Part shown: positions 20,156 through 31,486 of the stretch, piece by piece
Numbering within the stretch: the first letter of the stretch is position 1
Layout: each line of letters opens with the position of its first letter
Origin: Brenneria alni
Lineage (GTDB): Bacteria > Pseudomonadota > Gammaproteobacteria > Enterobacterales > Enterobacteriaceae
Assembly (NCBI RefSeq): GCF_003666245.1
Contig: NZ_MJLZ01000006.1
Location: forward strand, 56,782-120,781
DNA: 64,000 nucleotides
Direction of reading: 5' to 3'
The notes under the pieces: model-generated
Told to the model about the DNA's origin: nothing
What the model saw: the letters and a program-made list of their open reading frames with translations, nothing else
Database searches by the model: none
Program-made: the position numbers and the translations under genes

Positions 20156-20430
20156 GCGAAGCTAATACGCCTGCACGCTAAATCTATTCTCCCGCTGATA
20201 AATTTGATTAAAATCACATTAAATGTCGCTTTTTTTGAATAAATTCATTAATAATGTTTAACTATTCATTGCGGTGACTTCTGTACGCAATGTCAGGCCG
20301 TTACGTGGTAAGAGCCACACTTGTCGGGAAGGCAGGACGTTTTAACGCGTAGACAGGGTCTTTTCTCGATACAGTAGCAACGACAAAGCAGCATGAAAAC
20401 GGATGTTTCAGTAATAAACGAGATTATTGT

Positions 20431-20922
20431 ATGGGTAGAAGGAATTCAGCGAAAGTAACAATGAAAGATGTCGCGGATAAAGCCGGAGTCGGTATGATGA
20501 CGGTCTCCAGAGTGATTAGGGCGCCTCATCAGGTATCAGAAAAATTGAGGACGTTAGTTCGCAATACTATCGCTGAGTTAGGATATATACCTAATAAGAA
20601 TGCACACTTATTAGCTTCTTCCATATCAAATCAAACCGTAATAGTCTTACCCAAAAGTGAAGATGTTATTTATCAGGATCTATTGGAAAAACTAATTGAA
20701 TCCCTTCAGGATAAATGGATGCCTTATCATATTGTATACATTACCCCGAAAAGTCCGGAAGCTGAAAAGATCAATCTTATACATTTGATAGGCCCAAGAA
20801 ATATATTTTTCGTCAAAATAAGTCCAACTGATGATTTTCTGGATTTAATTTCTGATGAAAAAATTGACGTATATAAAATAATCTCTCCTGATGATTTTTA
20901 TGCTGTACGGATTTTTATTTAA
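20431..20922 (+). pseudogene. LacI/GalR-type regulator, truncated to DNA-binding domain plus partial sensor domain
   Basis: 163 residues. The N-terminus has a LacI-type helix-turn-helix and hinge (MKDVADKAGVGMMTVSRVI, RAPHQVSEKLRTLVRNTIAE, LGYIPNKNAHLLASS), closest in style to GntR/IdnR. The remaining ~95 residues begin like a periplasmic-binding-protein sensor domain (QTVIVLPKSEDVIYQDLLEK) but stop at half the usual ~330 residues. The stop is only a few bases before the MITE-like repeat. The stretch is visibly AT-rich. It could still bind DNA as a short protein, or be dead; its target is unknown. Start at 20431 chosen because the preceding MGRRNSAKVT resembles LacI N-termini. Confidence 0.7.
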
Positions 20923-20926
20923 ACTA

Positions 20927-21105
20927 TAACACCCTGAATAATTCGAGTTGCAGGACAAAACGTTGTTATTTTTAACAACGCAGAACGTTGGCCCTTTACG
21001 GGCGAGGCGCATTCATGAGCCTCGTAACGCGGCAAAAGAAGGACAAATTCGTCAGGAACGAATTTGACCAGCCAACACACATGCGGCTTGAAGTATGACG
21101 GGTAG
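20927..21105. repeat. MITE-like enterobacterial repeat
   Basis: The element starts with CCCTGAATAATTCGAGTTGC and ends with GCGGCTTGAAGTATGACGGG; the ends are imperfect inverted repeats (about 12 of 20 matches). No open frame is inside. The end sequences are of the type seen in a widespread non-coding repeat of Serratia, Yersinia and soft-rot bacteria (from memory, not searched). It lies exactly between the truncated LacI-type gene and the GT9-like gene, and may supply the GAGG ribosome site just before the latter. Confidence 0.65.
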
Positions 21106-21107
21106 AG

Positions 21108-21953
21108 GTGTTAATGATGATATCGGATATCAGGTTGCCGGACTCTCTTGGATGTACAGTCGCCAGTACCGCAGTAATATTGAGTCTCGTTAAGAGTGAA
21201 TTATTCAAAACCATCAATGTGTTTACGAAATTTCCGTCACTCATCTGCAATTTTAAAAATATTGAAATTGTGGATGCCAGTATAACTGAGGCGGATTCCT
21301 ATCATGTGGATTTGCGTACATACACGGCAAGAAGACCACATAATAGCCAGCCATATCGGCCGAGTTATGTCCATATGATTGAGATGGCGATGGATCAACT
21401 AAAACATGATTTATCAATTGTTAAACCCAATATCATTCTTACTGAAGATGATGAATTTTTTGCCAGGAATGAGATATCCAGATTTAAGAAACCATTAATT
21501 TGGCTACAAACAAAATCAACGACAGAAAACAGAAACTGGAGTGATAAATGTTGGCATGAGCTATATTCCATATTTTCCGATCATTTTGATTTTTTAGATT
21601 TATCCAATTCAAAATATTCGCTCAGGCAATCACTTGCGATAACGAAATTTAGTTTTGCTGGAATATGTCCGGATAGTTTTTTGGTTCATGGTTCAGCCGC
21701 AGTGGGCGCTAAGAATGTGATAGTATTACTCGGTAGCTCCAGAAAAGAGTGTGTCACGTACCCTGGACAAGTCGTGCTGTATAATAAATCGAAATGTGTT
21801 GCTCAACCTTGTGGTATGCATGGGTACTATAGAGGAAGCAATAGAGCGCATGATGCTTTATTTCGCAGCAAGAACTGCATCCACTCAACTCATTTGTGTA
21901 TGGATACATTATCGGTGGCAGAAGTTTCCCGTCATATAAATTCGTTGACGTGA
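21108..21953 (+). CDS. Glycosyltransferase family 9-like (heptosyltransferase-like) protein
   Basis: About 281 residues from GTG 21108, or slightly fewer from ATG 21114 or 21117, which AGAGG precedes. I cannot name the gene. The N-terminal part (LGCTVASTAVILSLVKSE then FTKFPSLICNF) resembles the acceptor-domain start of GT9 proteins, though the usual GD is replaced by GC. The C-terminal part (DSFLVHGSAAVGAKNVIVLL, PCGMHGYY, CMDTLSVAEVSRHI) resembles the donor-sugar domain. The protein is shorter than typical heptosyltransferases, and its 5' end touches the MITE, so it may be truncated. AT-rich, in the island between rluB and btuR. Confidence 0.5.
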   Translation: MLMMISDIRLPDSLGCTVASTAVILSLVKSELFKTINVFTKFPSLICNFKNIEIVDASITEADSYHVDLRTYTARRPHNSQPYRPSYVHMIEMAMDQLKHDLSIVKPNIILTEDDEFFARNEISRFKKPLIWLQTKSTTENRNWSDKCWHELYSIFSDHFDFLDLSNSKYSLRQSLAITKFSFAGICPDSFLVHGSAAVGAKNVIVLLGSSRKECVTYPGQVVLYNKSKCVAQPCGMHGYYRGSNRAHDALFRSKNCIHSTHLCMDTLSVAEVSRHINSLT

Positions 21954-22026
21954 CTGCGCTCTGCCAAGCGAAATGGGGTTGCGTCAGAGTTCAAAAGCCA
22001 CAATTTCTTGATGGATTTGCCACACA

Positions 22027-22617
22027 TTACCAGTCGATACCCTGCTGCGCCTTGATGCCAGCCTCAAAGGCATGTTTTACCGGGCGCATTTCGGTTACGG
22101 TATCCGCCATCTCCAGTAAATCACGGTGACAGCCCCGACCGGTGATGATTACCGTCTGTCCGGCTGGGCGATCGCGTAATGCGGTCAATATTTCCTCCAG
22201 CTCAAGGTAGCCGTAGCTGATCATATACGTCAGCTCATCAAGCACCACTAGATCCAACTGGGGATCAGCCAGCATACGTCTGCCGTGCTGCCAAACTTTT
22301 TGCGCGGCGTCGGTGTCGGTCTGACGATTCTGCGTTTCCCAGGTGAAACCGGTAGCCATAACCTGAAACTCCACGCCGTGTTTTTGCAACAGGTTTTTCT
22401 CACCGTTTGGCCACTCGCCTTTAATGAACTGGATGACGCCAGCCCGTAAATCATGGCCCACGGCTCGGGTTACCGTACCGAAAGCCGCAGTGGTTTTACC
22501 TTTGCCATTTCCGGTAAAAATCATCAGGATGCCGCGTAGTTCGCTCGCGGCGGCAACACGGGCATCGACCCTTTCTTTAATACGTTGCTGACGTTGTTGG
22601 TGGCGTTCATCGTTCAT
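22027..22617 (-). CDS. btuR: Cob(I)alamin adenosyltransferase
   Basis: 196 residues from ATG 22617 (MNDERHQQRQQ), the same length as E. coli BtuR; the frame extends to 22674 but that start lies inside yciK. It transfers adenosyl from ATP to cob(I)alamin (and cobinamide). The P-loop is FTGNGKGKTTAAFG, Walker-B-like VVLDELTYMI, and VIITGRGCHRDLLEMAD is a family hallmark. AGAGAG precedes the start. The gene is complete, and its 3' end has a decayed second copy at 20093-20155 on the far side of the island. Confidence 0.96.
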   Translation of the reverse strand: MNDERHQQRQQRIKERVDARVAAASELRGILMIFTGNGKGKTTAAFGTVTRAVGHDLRAGVIQFIKGEWPNGEKNLLQKHGVEFQVMATGFTWETQNRQTDTDAAQKVWQHGRRMLADPQLDLVVLDELTYMISYGYLELEEILTALRDRPAGQTVIITGRGCHRDLLEMADTVTEMRPVKHAFEAGIKAQQGIDW

Positions 22618-22633
22618 ATGTGCTCTCTTGTGA

Positions 22634-23395
22634 CTATTCGGCTGGGCCAGCTTTTCTACCGGGTTGCGCATCAAAACTCATGCCCGTTTTTCGACGGCTA
22701 TCATCACCCATCAGGTAGAGATACAGCGGCATAATATCCGCGGGTGTCTTCAATTTTTCAGTATTTTCATCGGGAAACGCTGAGGCACGCATGGCGGTTC
22801 TCGTTCCGCCGGGATTGATGCAGTTTACTCTCAGGTTTTGCTGGCGGTACTCTACCGCCAGAACCTGCATCATGCCTTCGGTCGCAAACTTTGACACCGC
22901 GTAGGCGCCCCAGTTGGCGCGGCCCTGACGACCGACACTGGAACTGGTAAAAACCAGTGACGCACAAGGGGATTTCAGCAACAGGGGCAACAGCGCCTGT
23001 GTCAGCATAAATGTTGCGTTGACATTCACCTGCATGACCTCTTCCCAGGTTTTTACCGATTGCTGCGCCATAGGGGCGATATCGCCCAGTAGCCCGGCAT
23101 TGTGCAGAACCCCGTCGAGGTGGGGAACGATTTGCGTCAATTGATTGGCTATCTGAAAAAACCGGACTGAATCGGCTGTTGACAAATCGCAGACGATAAA
23201 ATGTGCTTCGGCCCCACCTTCATCATGAATCTGCTGTTTCACCGTTTGAAGTTTACTTTCGGTGCGGCCCAGTAAGATAAGATGGGCGCCGTAGCGGGCA
23301 TAGGTGAGTGCAGCTTCACGACCAATACCGTCTCCGGCGCCGGTAACCAGAATAATTCGTTGCTGGAGCAGATCGTTTTGAGGCTGGTAGTACAC
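22634..23395 (-). CDS. yciK: YciK, short-chain dehydrogenase/reductase
   Basis: 253 residues, Rossmann-fold SDR. The cofactor-binding GxxxGxG motif is LVTGAGDGIGREAALTYA near residue 17, the catalytic Ser is in VFTSSSVGRQG, and the YxxxK pair is in YAVSKFA; HNAG is also present. It resembles E. coli YciK over its whole length, including the end RRKTGMSFDAQPG. The substrate is unknown. It is upstream of btuR on the same strand with a 16-base gap and divergent from sohB. Confidence 0.94.
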   Translation of the reverse strand: MYYQPQNDLLQQRIILVTGAGDGIGREAALTYARYGAHLILLGRTESKLQTVKQQIHDEGGAEAHFIVCDLSTADSVRFFQIANQLTQIVPHLDGVLHNAGLLGDIAPMAQQSVKTWEEVMQVNVNATFMLTQALLPLLLKSPCASLVFTSSSVGRQGRANWGAYAVSKFATEGMMQVLAVEYRQQNLRVNCINPGGTRTAMRASAFPDENTEKLKTPADIMPLYLYLMGDDSRRKTGMSFDAQPGRKAGPAE

Positions 23396-23704
23396 GGGAA
23401 ATTCCTCTTACAGACATACCGGATACCTGAAGTAAGACGAGATGGTATCGTTATCAAGTTATCTGGCTGAAAAGACAGAAGATGACGGATTTATGCCCTA
23501 AATAAGCGGCGTTTTCAATGAGACTGCCACCATTTCTTGCCACAGGTGCGGTAAAAAGCAGCGGAAAGAACAGAAACGGAGTGAATAACATCGCCAGATC
23601 CTGTTTGATAAGTTAGGTTAAAGGTTTCTCGTACGATGCTGACCAGGCCGTGGGCTGGCATCATCAATATGATATTTAATACTCAGTTAATGAGGGCGGT
23701 ATTT
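23396..23704. other. Intergenic region between divergent yciK and sohB
   Basis: 309 bases without a supported gene. It must hold the promoters of both genes; I see no clear operator, repeat or RNA. Open frames across it are short and continue out of yciK in the wrong frame. Confidence 0.5.
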
Positions 23705-24751
23705 GTGGAATTACTTTCTCAGTATGGTTTATTCCTGGCTAAAGCGCTCACCATCGTCGTGTCTATTGGTGCGCTGGTGATTTTAGTCGTCGGCATCACA
23801 CAACGTAAACGTCAGCGCAAAGGTGAATTGCAGGTGGTTAATCTGAGCGAGCAGTACCGCAATATGCAGCGGGACATGCAGATGGCGTACATGAGTGATG
23901 TTGAGCGTAAACGGTTATCCAGGGAAGAAAAAAAGAAAGAAAAAGCACTAGCTAAACAAGAAAAACAGCGTGTTAAACGTGGTGAGAAAAATATTCCAAA
24001 ACCCTGTCTGTATGTGCTGGATTTCAATGGCAGCATAGATGCCGGTGAAGTGCGTTCCCTGCGTGAAGAGATTTCGGCGGTGCTTGCGGTTGCCAAACCA
24101 CAGGACGAAGTGCTGCTGCGATTGGAAAGCCCTGGAGGAGTGGTTCATGGCTACGGCCTTGCCGCTTCTCAATTGCAAAGGCTGCGTAAGGGCGGCGTCC
24201 GCCTGACGGTAGCGGTTGATAAAGTGGCGGCCAGTGGCGGGTACATGATGGCCTGTGTCGCGGATCGTATTGTCGCCGCACCGTTTGCCATTGTGGGATC
24301 AATTGGCGTGGTGGCACAGATCCCCAATTTCAACCGTTTGCTGAAAAGCAAAGATATTGATGTTGAGCTGCACACTGCGGGTGAGTTTAAACGCACCTTG
24401 ACGCTGTTTGGTGAAAATACCGAACAGGGAAGGGAGAAATTCCGCGAAGAATTAAACGTCACGCACGACCTGTTTAAGCAATTTATTCAACAGATGCGTC
24501 CATCGCTGGATATTGATTCAGTGGCAACCGGTGAGCATTGGTTTGGTACTCAGGCCAAAGATCTGGGACTGATTGATGCGATTGGAACCAGTGACGAACT
24601 GCTGATTGCAGAGATGACCAATCACGAAGTGCTCAACGTACGCTACACGCGCCGTAAACGCCTGTTGGACAGGCTGACCGGCAGTGCAGGCGACACCCTT
24701 GAACGGCTGATGCTGCGCTGGTGGCAGCGTGGGAATAAGCCGCTAATGTAA
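23705..24751 (+). CDS. sohB: SohB, inner-membrane S49 family peptidase
   Basis: 348 residues from GTG 23705 (codes for VELLSQYGLFLAK); GAGGG lies upstream at a good distance. The frame runs back to 23636, but E. coli SohB starts at the same ELLS position. One N-terminal membrane segment (LFLAKALTIVVSIGALVILV) and a charged Lys/Arg/Glu-rich linker precede the S49 (protease IV/SppA) domain. The catalytic Ser is in FAIVGSIGVVAQ and the Lys in HTAGEFKRTLT, with RLESPGGVVHGYG upstream. Periplasmic; it was found as a multicopy suppressor of htrA. Confidence 0.95.
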   Translation: MELLSQYGLFLAKALTIVVSIGALVILVVGITQRKRQRKGELQVVNLSEQYRNMQRDMQMAYMSDVERKRLSREEKKKEKALAKQEKQRVKRGEKNIPKPCLYVLDFNGSIDAGEVRSLREEISAVLAVAKPQDEVLLRLESPGGVVHGYGLAASQLQRLRKGGVRLTVAVDKVAASGGYMMACVADRIVAAPFAIVGSIGVVAQIPNFNRLLKSKDIDVELHTAGEFKRTLTLFGENTEQGREKFREELNVTHDLFKQFIQQMRPSLDIDSVATGEHWFGTQAKDLGLIDAIGTSDELLIAEMTNHEVLNVRYTRRKRLLDRLTGSAGDTLERLMLRWWQRGNKPLM

Positions 24752-24779
24752 TGAAGATAAGTGGCTGAAGAACATACCT

Positions 24780-24804
24780 ATCGCCCGCGATTGTCGTGGG
24801 CGAT
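24780..24804. terminator. Hairpin between convergent sohB and yciN
   Basis: ATCGCCCGCGA and TCGTGGGCGAT pair as an 11-bp stem (one G-T mispair) around the loop TTG, between the sohB and yciN stop codons. It lacks a strong T-run. Confidence 0.5.
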
Positions 24805-24810
24805 GTCCGT

Positions 24811-25080
24811 TTAATCGATCAGATAATATTTTTCCGACAGCACATGCGCCAGGTGCTTGAACATGTTAAACACGGCGGTGGTTTTTAATGTAGGTAAGCC
24901 GTTTTGATCGAGAAAAAACTCGCCGCGGAATACCAGCACGTCATTTTTCTGCTCAACATCCTCAGCCACCATGCCGTGTAAATAATCGTCGTGATTCTTG
25001 ATAATGGTGTTGGCTTCGGCCAACAAAGTCCGGCGGTCAATGGGGGATTTTTCTGCAATAATCTGAATTTCATTGGACAT
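24811..25080 (-). CDS. yciN: YciN family protein
   Basis: 89 residues, start [20 protein letters not shown], end LSEKYYLID. Small soluble protein of unknown function, similar over its length to E. coli YciN (83 residues) and located next to topA as there. Nothing in the sequence suggests an enzymatic motif. It is convergent with sohB and divergent from topA. Confidence 0.92.
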   Translation of the reverse strand: MSNEIQIIAEKSPIDRRTLLAEANTIIKNHDDYLHGMVAEDVEQKNDVLVFRGEFFLDQNGLPTLKTTAVFNMFKHLAHVLSEKYYLID

Positions 25081-25482
25081 TTATTACTTACTCCTGCAAT
25101 CAAACCTGTTCGGGGCAATAGCGCATTATAACGGCTCAGGCATTGTGCGCGATTGTACTTCTCTGGCGCATTCTATCGCAAATGTACTAAGTTTTAATCA
25201 CTTGCCTGCCGATATTGAGTTCATCGTCTGGTGGATAAAACGGTTTTTCCATGCTAATTAAGTTGCGTGACGTCATTTATCAGGTAGAGTGTGGGATTTT
25301 GCACGGTCACAGACAGAACATGAGGGTTACGGACGATCTTTTGAGCGGCAATGCTCACTCATAATAGACACGTGAACGACGCCGTGATCCACAATTAATC
25401 GAGTATCCGCTTTTGTTTCCTTACGGTGGGTGCCCCCAGAAGATATCTGATTTTCAGAAGAATTCAGCAGGTAATAGTACAT
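25081..25482. other. Long intergenic region upstream of topA
   Basis: 402 bases between divergent yciN and topA. In E. coli topA has several supercoiling-sensitive promoters in this interval. A possible -10 (TAATAG) lies near 25361. An in-frame extension of topA back to 25426 is not expected to be translated. I see no gene, repeat or structured RNA. Confidence 0.5.
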
Positions 25483-28080
25483 ATGGGTAAAGCTCTCGTT
25501 ATAGTTGAGTCCCCGGCAAAAGCCAAAACGATCAATAAGTATTTAGGCAATGACTACGTGGTTAAATCCAGCGTCGGTCATGTGCGCGATCTGCCGACCA
25601 GTGGATCAGCCAGTAAAAAGGGCGGGGACTCAGCCAAAGACAAAACGAAAAAAGCAGTCAAAAAGGATGAGAAATCCGCGCTGGTGAACCGTATGGGTGT
25701 CGATCCCTATCACGGGTGGAAGGCCAATTATGAAATTTTGCCGGGTAAGGAAAAAGTCGTTTCCGAACTGAAGACGCTGGCGGAAAATGCCGATCACATC
25801 TATCTTGCAACCGACCTTGACCGCGAAGGGGAGGCCATTGCCTGGCACCTGCGGGAAATCATCGGTGGCGACGATAATCGGTTCAGCCGCGTTGTGTTTA
25901 ACGAAATCACCAAGAATGCCATCCGGCAGGCGTTTGAGAATCCTGACAAGCTAAATATCGATCGCGTTAATGCCCAACAGGCCCGCCGCTTTATGGATCG
26001 GGTTGTCGGCTACATGGTTTCGCCACTTCTGTGGAAAAAGATTGCCCGTGGGCTATCCGCCGGACGGGTGCAATCAGTCGCTGTGCGCCTGGTTGTTGAT
26101 CGCGAGCGTGAAATAAAAGCCTTTGTGCCGGAAGAGTACTGGGAACTCCATGCGGATTTACTGGCTGGCAGTGATACGCAGTTGCAAATGCAGGTCACTC
26201 ACTATAACGGAAAACCGTTTAAGCCGGTCAATAAAGCCCAGACACAGGCAGCCGTCAGCCTGTTGGAAAAGGCTAAATATGTCGTAGCGGAGCGGGAAGA
26301 TAAACCCACCAGCAGCAAGCCGGGAGCGCCGTTTATTACCTCCACGCTGCAACAGGCCGCCAGTACCCGTTTAGGCTTCGGCGTTAAAAAAACCATGATG
26401 ATGGCACAGCGGTTATACGAAGCGGGCCATATTACCTATATGCGTACCGATTCAACCAATCTGAGTCAGGATGCGTTGACTATGGTTCGTGGTTATATCG
26501 GCGATGAATTTGGTAAACGCTATCTGCCTGAGGCCGCGAATCACTACAGCAGTAAAGAAAATTCTCAGGAAGCGCATGAAGCGATTCGGCCTTCCGATGT
26601 GAAAGTGCTCGCGGATCATCTTAAAGATATGGAAGCGGATGCGCAGAAGCTGTATCAACTGATTTGGCGGCAGTTCGTGGCCTGCCAGATGACGCCGGCG
26701 AAATACGACTCCACTACGCTGATTGTTGAAGCGGTTGGTTATCAACTGCGCGCCAAAGGGCGTACCTTGCGTTTTGACGGCTGGACGAAAGTCATGCCAG
26801 CGCTGCGCAAAAATGATGAAGATCGCACACTGCCGACTGTAGCCGTAGGTGAACAACTGGCACTACAGAAGTTGCTGCCGGGGCAGCATTTTACCAAGCC
26901 GCCCGCACGCTACAGTGATGCGTCGTTGGTGAAAGAGCTGGAAAAGCGGGGTATTGGCCGTCCTTCCACTTATGCCTCGATTATTTCGACCATTCAGGAT
27001 CGCGGGTATGTTCGGGTAGAAAACCGCCGCTTTTATGCGGAGAAAATGGGCGAGATTGTGACTGATCGTCTGGAAGAAAACTTCCGTGAACTGATGAGCT
27101 ATGATTTCACCGCACGCATGGAGAGCAGTCTGGATCAGGTGGCGAATAATCAGGCTCAGTGGAAAGCGGTGCTGGATGAGTTCTTTGCCGAATTCAGTCA
27201 GCAACTGGAAACCGCAGAGCAAGATCCTGAAGAAGGCGGTATGCGGCCCAACCAAATGGTTCTGACCAGTATCGACTGCCCGGCCTGCGGGCGCAAAATG
27301 GGCATCCGCACCGCCAGTACCGGCGTATTCCTCGGATGTTCCGGTTACGCACTGCCACCGAAAGAGCGTTGCAAAACCACCATCAATTTGATTCCTGAAA
27401 CAGAAGTGCTTAACGTACTGGAAGGGGATGAGGCGGAAACCAATGCGCTGCGCGCTCGCCGTCGCTGTTCAAAATGCGGTACGGCAATGGACAGCTACCT
27501 GATTGATAATCAACGTAAACTGCACGTCTGTGGCAACAACCCGGCCTGCGACGGTTATGAGATTGAAGCCGGTGAGTTCCGCATTAAAGGCTATGATGGT
27601 CCCATCGTTGAATGCGAAAAATGCGGTTCGGAAATGCATATGAAGATGGGCCGGTTTGGTAAATATATGGCCTGTACCAACGATACCTGCGGCAATACGC
27701 GTAAAATTCTGCGCAATGGCGAGGTTGCGCCACCCAAGGAAGATCCAGTTCCCTTGCCTGAGCTTCCGTGTGAGAAGTCCGATGCGTATTTTGTGTTGCG
27801 TGACGGGGCGGCAGGCGTTTTTCTGGCGGCTAATACGTTCCCGAAATCCCGCGAGACACGCGCACCGCTGGTAGAAGAACTGCTTCGGTTTAAAGATCGT
27901 CTGCCGGAGAAACTGCGTTATCTGGCTGATGCACCGGTGGTTGATAAAGAGGGCAACAAGACGATGGTGCGCTTTAGCCGCAAGACGAAACAGCAATATG
28001 TCTCTTCAGAGAAAGACGGCAAGGCGACCGGATGGTCAGCGTTCTATGTTGATGGCAAATGGGTGGAAGGAAAGAAATAA
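25483..28080 (+). CDS. topA: DNA topoisomerase I
   Basis: 865 residues from ATG 25483, exactly the E. coli length; AGGTAA precedes it. It relaxes negative supercoils (type IA). TOPRIM domain at the N-terminus ([13 protein letters not shown] and [14 protein letters not shown]), active-site Tyr in [13 protein letters not shown] near residue 319, and [16 protein letters not shown] later. The C-terminal part has three Cys4 zinc ribbons beginning [18 protein letters not shown] and CEKCGSEMH, followed by the zinc-free repeats that bind single-stranded DNA and RNA polymerase. It is followed by a strong terminator. Confidence 0.98.
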   Translation: MGKALVIVESPAKAKTINKYLGNDYVVKSSVGHVRDLPTSGSASKKGGDSAKDKTKKAVKKDEKSALVNRMGVDPYHGWKANYEILPGKEKVVSELKTLAENADHIYLATDLDREGEAIAWHLREIIGGDDNRFSRVVFNEITKNAIRQAFENPDKLNIDRVNAQQARRFMDRVVGYMVSPLLWKKIARGLSAGRVQSVAVRLVVDREREIKAFVPEEYWELHADLLAGSDTQLQMQVTHYNGKPFKPVNKAQTQAAVSLLEKAKYVVAEREDKPTSSKPGAPFITSTLQQAASTRLGFGVKKTMMMAQRLYEAGHITYMRTDSTNLSQDALTMVRGYIGDEFGKRYLPEAANHYSSKENSQEAHEAIRPSDVKVLADHLKDMEADAQKLYQLIWRQFVACQMTPAKYDSTTLIVEAVGYQLRAKGRTLRFDGWTKVMPALRKNDEDRTLPTVAVGEQLALQKLLPGQHFTKPPARYSDASLVKELEKRGIGRPSTYASIISTIQDRGYVRVENRRFYAEKMGEIVTDRLEENFRELMSYDFTARMESSLDQVANNQAQWKAVLDEFFAEFSQQLETAEQDPEEGGMRPNQMVLTSIDCPACGRKMGIRTASTGVFLGCSGYALPPKERCKTTINLIPETEVLNVLEGDEAETNALRARRRCSKCGTAMDSYLIDNQRKLHVCGNNPACDGYEIEAGEFRIKGYDGPIVECEKCGSEMHMKMGRFGKYMACTNDTCGNTRKILRNGEVAPPKEDPVPLPELPCEKSDAYFVLRDGAAGVFLAANTFPKSRETRAPLVEELLRFKDRLPEKLRYLADAPVVDKEGNKTMVRFSRKTKQQYVSSEKDGKATGWSAFYVDGKWVEGKK

Positions 28081-28109
28081 CTACTTTTCATGCCGCTTAT
28101 TCTGTACTG

Positions 28110-28136
28110 AGCCAGCCTTTTCAGGCTGGCTTTTTT
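28110..28136 (+). terminator. topA terminator
   Basis: AGCCAGCC, a six-base loop and GGCTGGCT followed by six T residues (the last stem base shared), 30 bases after the topA stop; a textbook intrinsic terminator. Confidence 0.92.
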
Positions 28137-29448
<1,312 letters not shown>

Positions 29449-29465
29449 ACTGGCAAAACACCCCC

Positions 29466-29500
29466 ATCCCTGCGTACAAAATGTTTTTGTACGCAGGGAT
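29466..29500. terminator. Bidirectional terminator between cysB and nth
   Basis: A perfect 16-bp inverted repeat, ATCCCTGCGTACAAAA and its complement with a TGT loop, lies between convergent cysB and nth; the A/T ends of the stem supply U-tracts on either strand. Confidence 0.8.
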
Positions 29501-29517
29501 GATAAGGCGCTGATAGT

Positions 29518-30153
29518 CTATGCGTAGACTTTATCTTTGTATTCGCACAGATCTTCAATCAGGCAGGCGCCACAGCGGGGCTTACGGGCAATGCAGGTGT
29601 ACCGTCCGTGCAGGATCAGCCAGTGGTGGCAATCAACCTTAAATTCAGCCGGCACCACCTTAAGCAGCTTTTCTTCAACTTGTTCAACGTTTTTGCCTGG
29701 CGCAAAGCCCGTGCGGTTACTGACGCGAAAAATATGCGTATCAACGGCAATGGTCGGCCAGCCAAAAGCCGTATTGAGCACAACATTGGCGGTTTTACGT
29801 CCCACGCCGGGCAAGGCTTCCAGCGCCGCACGGTCTTCCGGCACCTGACCATTATGCCGTTCGATAAGTATGCGGCAGGTTTTAATCACATTTTCCGCTT
29901 TACTGTTAAACAGGCCGATGGTCTTGATGTACGCTTTTATGCCCTCAACGCCGAGAGCGAGCATGGCCTCTGGCGTATTGGCAACGGGGTAGAGCTTTGC
30001 GGTGGCTTTATTGACGCTGACATCGGTTGCCTGCGCGGAAAGTAAAACCGCAATCAACAATTCAAACGGTGTGGTGAATTTCAGTTCAGTTGTGGGGTGC
30101 GGGTCATTCGTACGCAGCCTGCTTAAAATCTCAATCCTTTTTTGCTTATTCAT
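29518..30153 (-). CDS. nth: Endonuclease III
   Basis: 211 residues. DNA glycosylase/AP lyase removing oxidised pyrimidines. Helix-hairpin-helix with the catalytic Lys in [18 protein letters not shown], the catalytic Asp in [13 protein letters not shown], and a C-terminal [4Fe-4S] site C-X6-C-X2-C-X5-C in [17 protein letters not shown]. The start overlaps the rsxE stop by four bases (ATGA), making nth the last gene of the rsx operon, as in E. coli. Confidence 0.98.
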   Translation of the reverse strand: MNKQKRIEILSRLRTNDPHPTTELKFTTPFELLIAVLLSAQATDVSVNKATAKLYPVANTPEAMLALGVEGIKAYIKTIGLFNSKAENVIKTCRILIERHNGQVPEDRAALEALPGVGRKTANVVLNTAFGWPTIAVDTHIFRVSNRTGFAPGKNVEQVEEKLLKVVPAEFKVDCHHWLILHGRYTCIARKPRCGACLIEDLCEYKDKVYA

Positions 30154-30851
30154 AACGTTTCCCCAGCCACCCCCGCGGACGTGGATTTTATTTCTGCGGC
30201 CACCCTGGCTTTGCGCTGCTTCATTTTTTCATCAATCAGATATTTAGCCGCCAGCATCAGCCCCAGTCCGATAAAGGCGCCGGGAGGAAGCATGGCGAGC
30301 AGGAACGGCGAGTCCAGATGAATAACTTCAATACGTAGCGCTTTAGCCCAGTCCCCCAACAGCAAATCCGCACCGTCAAACAGTGTGCCGTTACCCACAA
30401 GCTCGCGCAACGAGCCTAATACAAACAGGGCGCTGGTGGCTCCCAGTCCCATTGCCAGTCCATCCAGCGCCGAAAGTCCCATCGGATTTTTAGAGGCAAA
30501 CGCCTCTGCACGACCGATAACGATACAGTTGGTGGCGATCAGAGGAATAAAAATACCCAGTGACTGGTATAACCCGTAGGCATACGCATTGATCAGCATC
30601 TGTACCGTACTGACCACTGCGGCGATCAGCATGACGTAAATTGGAATACGGATTTCAGCAGGGGCCCAGCGCCGTAGCGCCGAAACGGCAACATTGGTGA
30701 GGATCAGCACCAACGTCGTTGCCAGTCCTAATCCCAGGGCGTTGGTGGCGGTTGATGAAACCGCCAGCAGGGGACAAAGCCCGAGCAACTGCACCAGTGC
30801 GGAATTGTTTTTCCATAATCCCTGGATCAGAAGATGTTTGGCTTCACTCAT
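30150..30851 (-). CDS. rsxE: RsxE (RnfE), membrane subunit of the Rsx/Rnf electron transport complex
   Basis: 233 residues from ATG 30851 ([17 protein letters not shown]); the frame continues to 30866 but the chosen ATG overlaps the rsxG stop in an ATGA junction and matches the E. coli start. A six-helix membrane protein homologous to RsxA and NqrD/E, with the paired-repeat elements [20 protein letters not shown] and [32 protein letters not shown]. In E. coli the Rsx complex passes electrons from NAD(P)H to SoxR's [2Fe-2S] cluster, keeping SoxR reduced. Confidence 0.97.
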   Translation of the reverse strand: MSEAKHLLIQGLWKNNSALVQLLGLCPLLAVSSTATNALGLGLATTLVLILTNVAVSALRRWAPAEIRIPIYVMLIAAVVSTVQMLINAYAYGLYQSLGIFIPLIATNCIVIGRAEAFASKNPMGLSALDGLAMGLGATSALFVLGSLRELVGNGTLFDGADLLLGDWAKALRIEVIHLDSPFLLAMLPPGAFIGLGLMLAAKYLIDEKMKQRKARVAAEIKSTSAGVAGETL

Positions 30852-31477
30852 TGATTCTCTCCACACAGGGGCAGGGAACTAAGCTGGGATGGCAGCGTTT
30901 TCAGGTATAGCGCACTGCGTTTTACGCTGTTGATTACCGCACGCGGCGTAATGGTTGCACCGGTAAACTGATCAAACATGCCACCTTCTTTTTTGACCGC
31001 CCAGCGAGCATCATTACTATTTTGCACGGTTTGACCGCTAAAGCGCGTAATCCAGTCTGAAATACGGACATCGATTTTATCACCTAATCCTGGCGTTTCA
31101 TGATGTTCGGTAACCCGAACACCCAGCACGTTACCATTGAAATCCGCACCAATCAGCAAGGAGATAACGCCTGAATAGCCATCCGGCGCGGTACTTTCTA
31201 CCGCCGCCGCCACCGGTTCGCCGTCGTTGCGAGCAATGAACACCCGGTGTGGGGAAGCAGAACCCAGCGATTTATCGGTGACAATGTAACATTCTTGCTG
31301 TATGTCATTATTATACCTGTCGGCAGGAACAACCTGATCCAACAACCTTTTTTGCTGTAGCGCCGTCTGTTGCGCAATGGTCGGCGCCGTCAAGCTGTTG
31401 ACCACTGCGGTAAGCGCGGTGGTACAGGCTGCGAAAAGCGCCAACGTCACCGCATGGCGGCGCATCGTGGAAAACAT
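30848..31477 (-). CDS. rsxG: RsxG (RnfG), FMN-bearing periplasmic subunit
   Basis: 209 residues. One N-terminal membrane anchor ([20 protein letters not shown]) and a periplasmic FMN-binding domain. The covalent FMN site is the Thr in [13 protein letters not shown] (S/T-GAT motif), and [17 protein letters not shown] is conserved. It lies between rsxD (9-base gap upstream) and rsxE (4-base overlap). Confidence 0.97.
   Translation of the reverse strand: MFSTMRRHAVTLALFAACTTALTAVVNSLTAPTIAQQTALQQKRLLDQVVPADRYNNDIQQECYIVTDKSLGSASPHRVFIARNDGEPVAAAVESTAPDGYSGVISLLIGADFNGNVLGVRVTEHHETPGLGDKIDVRISDWITRFSGQTVQNSNDARWAVKKEGGMFDQFTGATITPRAVINSVKRSALYLKTLPSQLSSLPLCGENQ
31278..31290. other. matS-like site inside rsxG (one mismatch)
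   Basis: GTGACAATGTAAC differs from the MatP consensus at one base (A for C at position 11). Only 1.1 kb from the perfect site in rsxD; weaker or non-functional. Confidence 0.4.
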
Positions 31478-31486
31478 GATAACTCC

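Noticed and set aside
20393..20458. 21-codon frame overlapping the start of the LacI-type gene
   Set aside because: No good ribosome site; it could be a leader but nothing supports it.
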